Assembly: GCA_017889845.1 (NCBI GenBank)
Contig: JAGGAJ010000031.1
Location: 1 to 13,289, forward strand
DNA from: Deltaproteobacteria bacterium
Lineage (GTDB): Bacteria > Desulfobacterota > Deferrimicrobia > Deferrimicrobiales > Deferrimicrobiaceae
Direction of reading: 5' to 3'
DNA: 13,289 bases
Part shown: piece by piece, positions 12,960 through 13,289 of the stretch
How the letters are laid out: the number at the start of each line of letters is the position of its first letter
How positions within the stretch are numbered: the stretch's first letter is position 1
Made by a program: the position numbers and the translations under genes
The notes under the pieces: generated by a model
Databases searched by the model: none
Told to the model about the DNA's origin: nothing
The model's input: only the letters and a program-made list of their open reading frames with translations

Positions 12960-13289
12960 GGTATCACGATCGTGTCCCCAGGCTTCAGCATGTAATCGTC
13001 GACCTCGGAGTCCTTGATCATTTTGTAATAGTTGATGCTTCGGCTTTCCTGCTTCCCTCCGACATCACGGATGAGCTTCATGTCGCGTGGAGAGGCGAAT
13101 TGCGTAAAGCCTCCGGCAAGTGACAAGGCTTGAAGGACGGTCATGTCGTACCGCAACATGTATGACCCCGGTCGAATAACGTTGCCGATAAGAAATATCT
13201 TACTGGAATTCGCTTGGGTAACAGTCACGGTGACGTGGGGATTATATATGTACTCCTTGAGGCTTCGGAAAATAACATCGGAAAGTTCC
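12956..13289 (-). CDS. Wza-type polysaccharide export protein, C-terminal fragment
   Basis: The - strand frame enters from the right edge and ends at TGA (12958-12956), so about 110 C-terminal residues are visible and the start lies outside. It begins LSDVIFRSLKEYIYNPHVTVTVTQANSSKIFLIGNV, the end of a poly-export (PES) domain. An SLBB domain follows (IRPGSYMLRYDMTVLQALSLAGGFTQFASP ... KLIRDVGG), closing with YMLKPGDTIVIP. This is the pattern of outer-membrane polysaccharide exporters such as Wza. A GTG at 13228 could be mistaken for a start, but the upstream codons clearly continue the PES domain. It implies an exopolysaccharide or capsule locus to the right. Less GC-rich than the core genes. 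Confidence 0.9.
   Translation of the reverse strand, partial: ELSDVIFRSLKEYIYNPHVTVTVTQANSSKIFLIGNVIRPGSYMLRYDMTVLQALSLAGGFTQFASPRDMKLIRDVGGKQESRSINYYKMIKDSEVDDYMLKPGDTIVIP

Noticed and set aside
12180..12995. 271-codon + strand open frame across the accessory region
   Set aside because: Composition is Arg/Pro/Ser-rich with no domain, and it runs opposite to the zinc-ribbon gene and into the end of the Wza-type gene. It looks like a GC-driven shadow.

Overview
The window reads as the chromosome of a high-GC bacterium, most likely a deltaproteobacterium (Desulfobacterota, Geobacter-like). The evidence is strong G/C preference at third codon positions, GTG/TTG starts, and gene order: thrS-infC-rpmI-rplT-pheS-pheT-ihfA, then a MerR regulator, tRNA-Pro and surE-pcm-M23 peptidase-apt. 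This placement rests on gene order and codon use recalled from known genomes, not on a search.

Layout. 1-212 is the 3' end of a DUF512-type protein. A promoter and tRNA-Val(GAC) follow. A terminator-like hairpin then sits directly on the thrS ribosome binding site. 418-7653 is the translation operon: two aminoacyl-tRNA synthetases, initiation factor 3, ribosomal proteins L35 and L20, IHF-alpha and a MerR-type regulator. All are on the + strand with short gaps. infC appears to start at ATC, and ihfA has a good candidate promoter inside the end of pheT. 7727-8092 is a stand-alone ManC-type cupin. tRNA-Pro(GGG) and a strong terminator lie immediately before surE-pcm-M23-apt, and tRNA-Arg(CCT) plus a terminator close that run at 10876.

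From 10877 the character changes. GC drops over long stretches, genes become small and unfamiliar, and several carry lesions. Two unrelated small + strand genes (82 and 127 codons) are preceded by recognisably similar leaders. On the - strand, two adjacent small genes are each broken by a single in-frame stop: TGA in a four-cysteine zinc-ribbon gene and TAA in a 70-codon gene. More ambiguous decayed coding sequence lies upstream of them. The window ends in the C-terminal part of a Wza-type polysaccharide export protein on the - strand, so an exopolysaccharide locus probably continues beyond the right edge.

The left 10.8 kb is core and well supported. The main curiosities there are regulatory: two protein operons start right behind a tRNA gene and its terminator, with no room for a promoter of their own. 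The right 2.4 kb looks like a decaying accessory segment beside a tRNA-Arg gene, but no integrase or attachment-site duplication is visible in the window.
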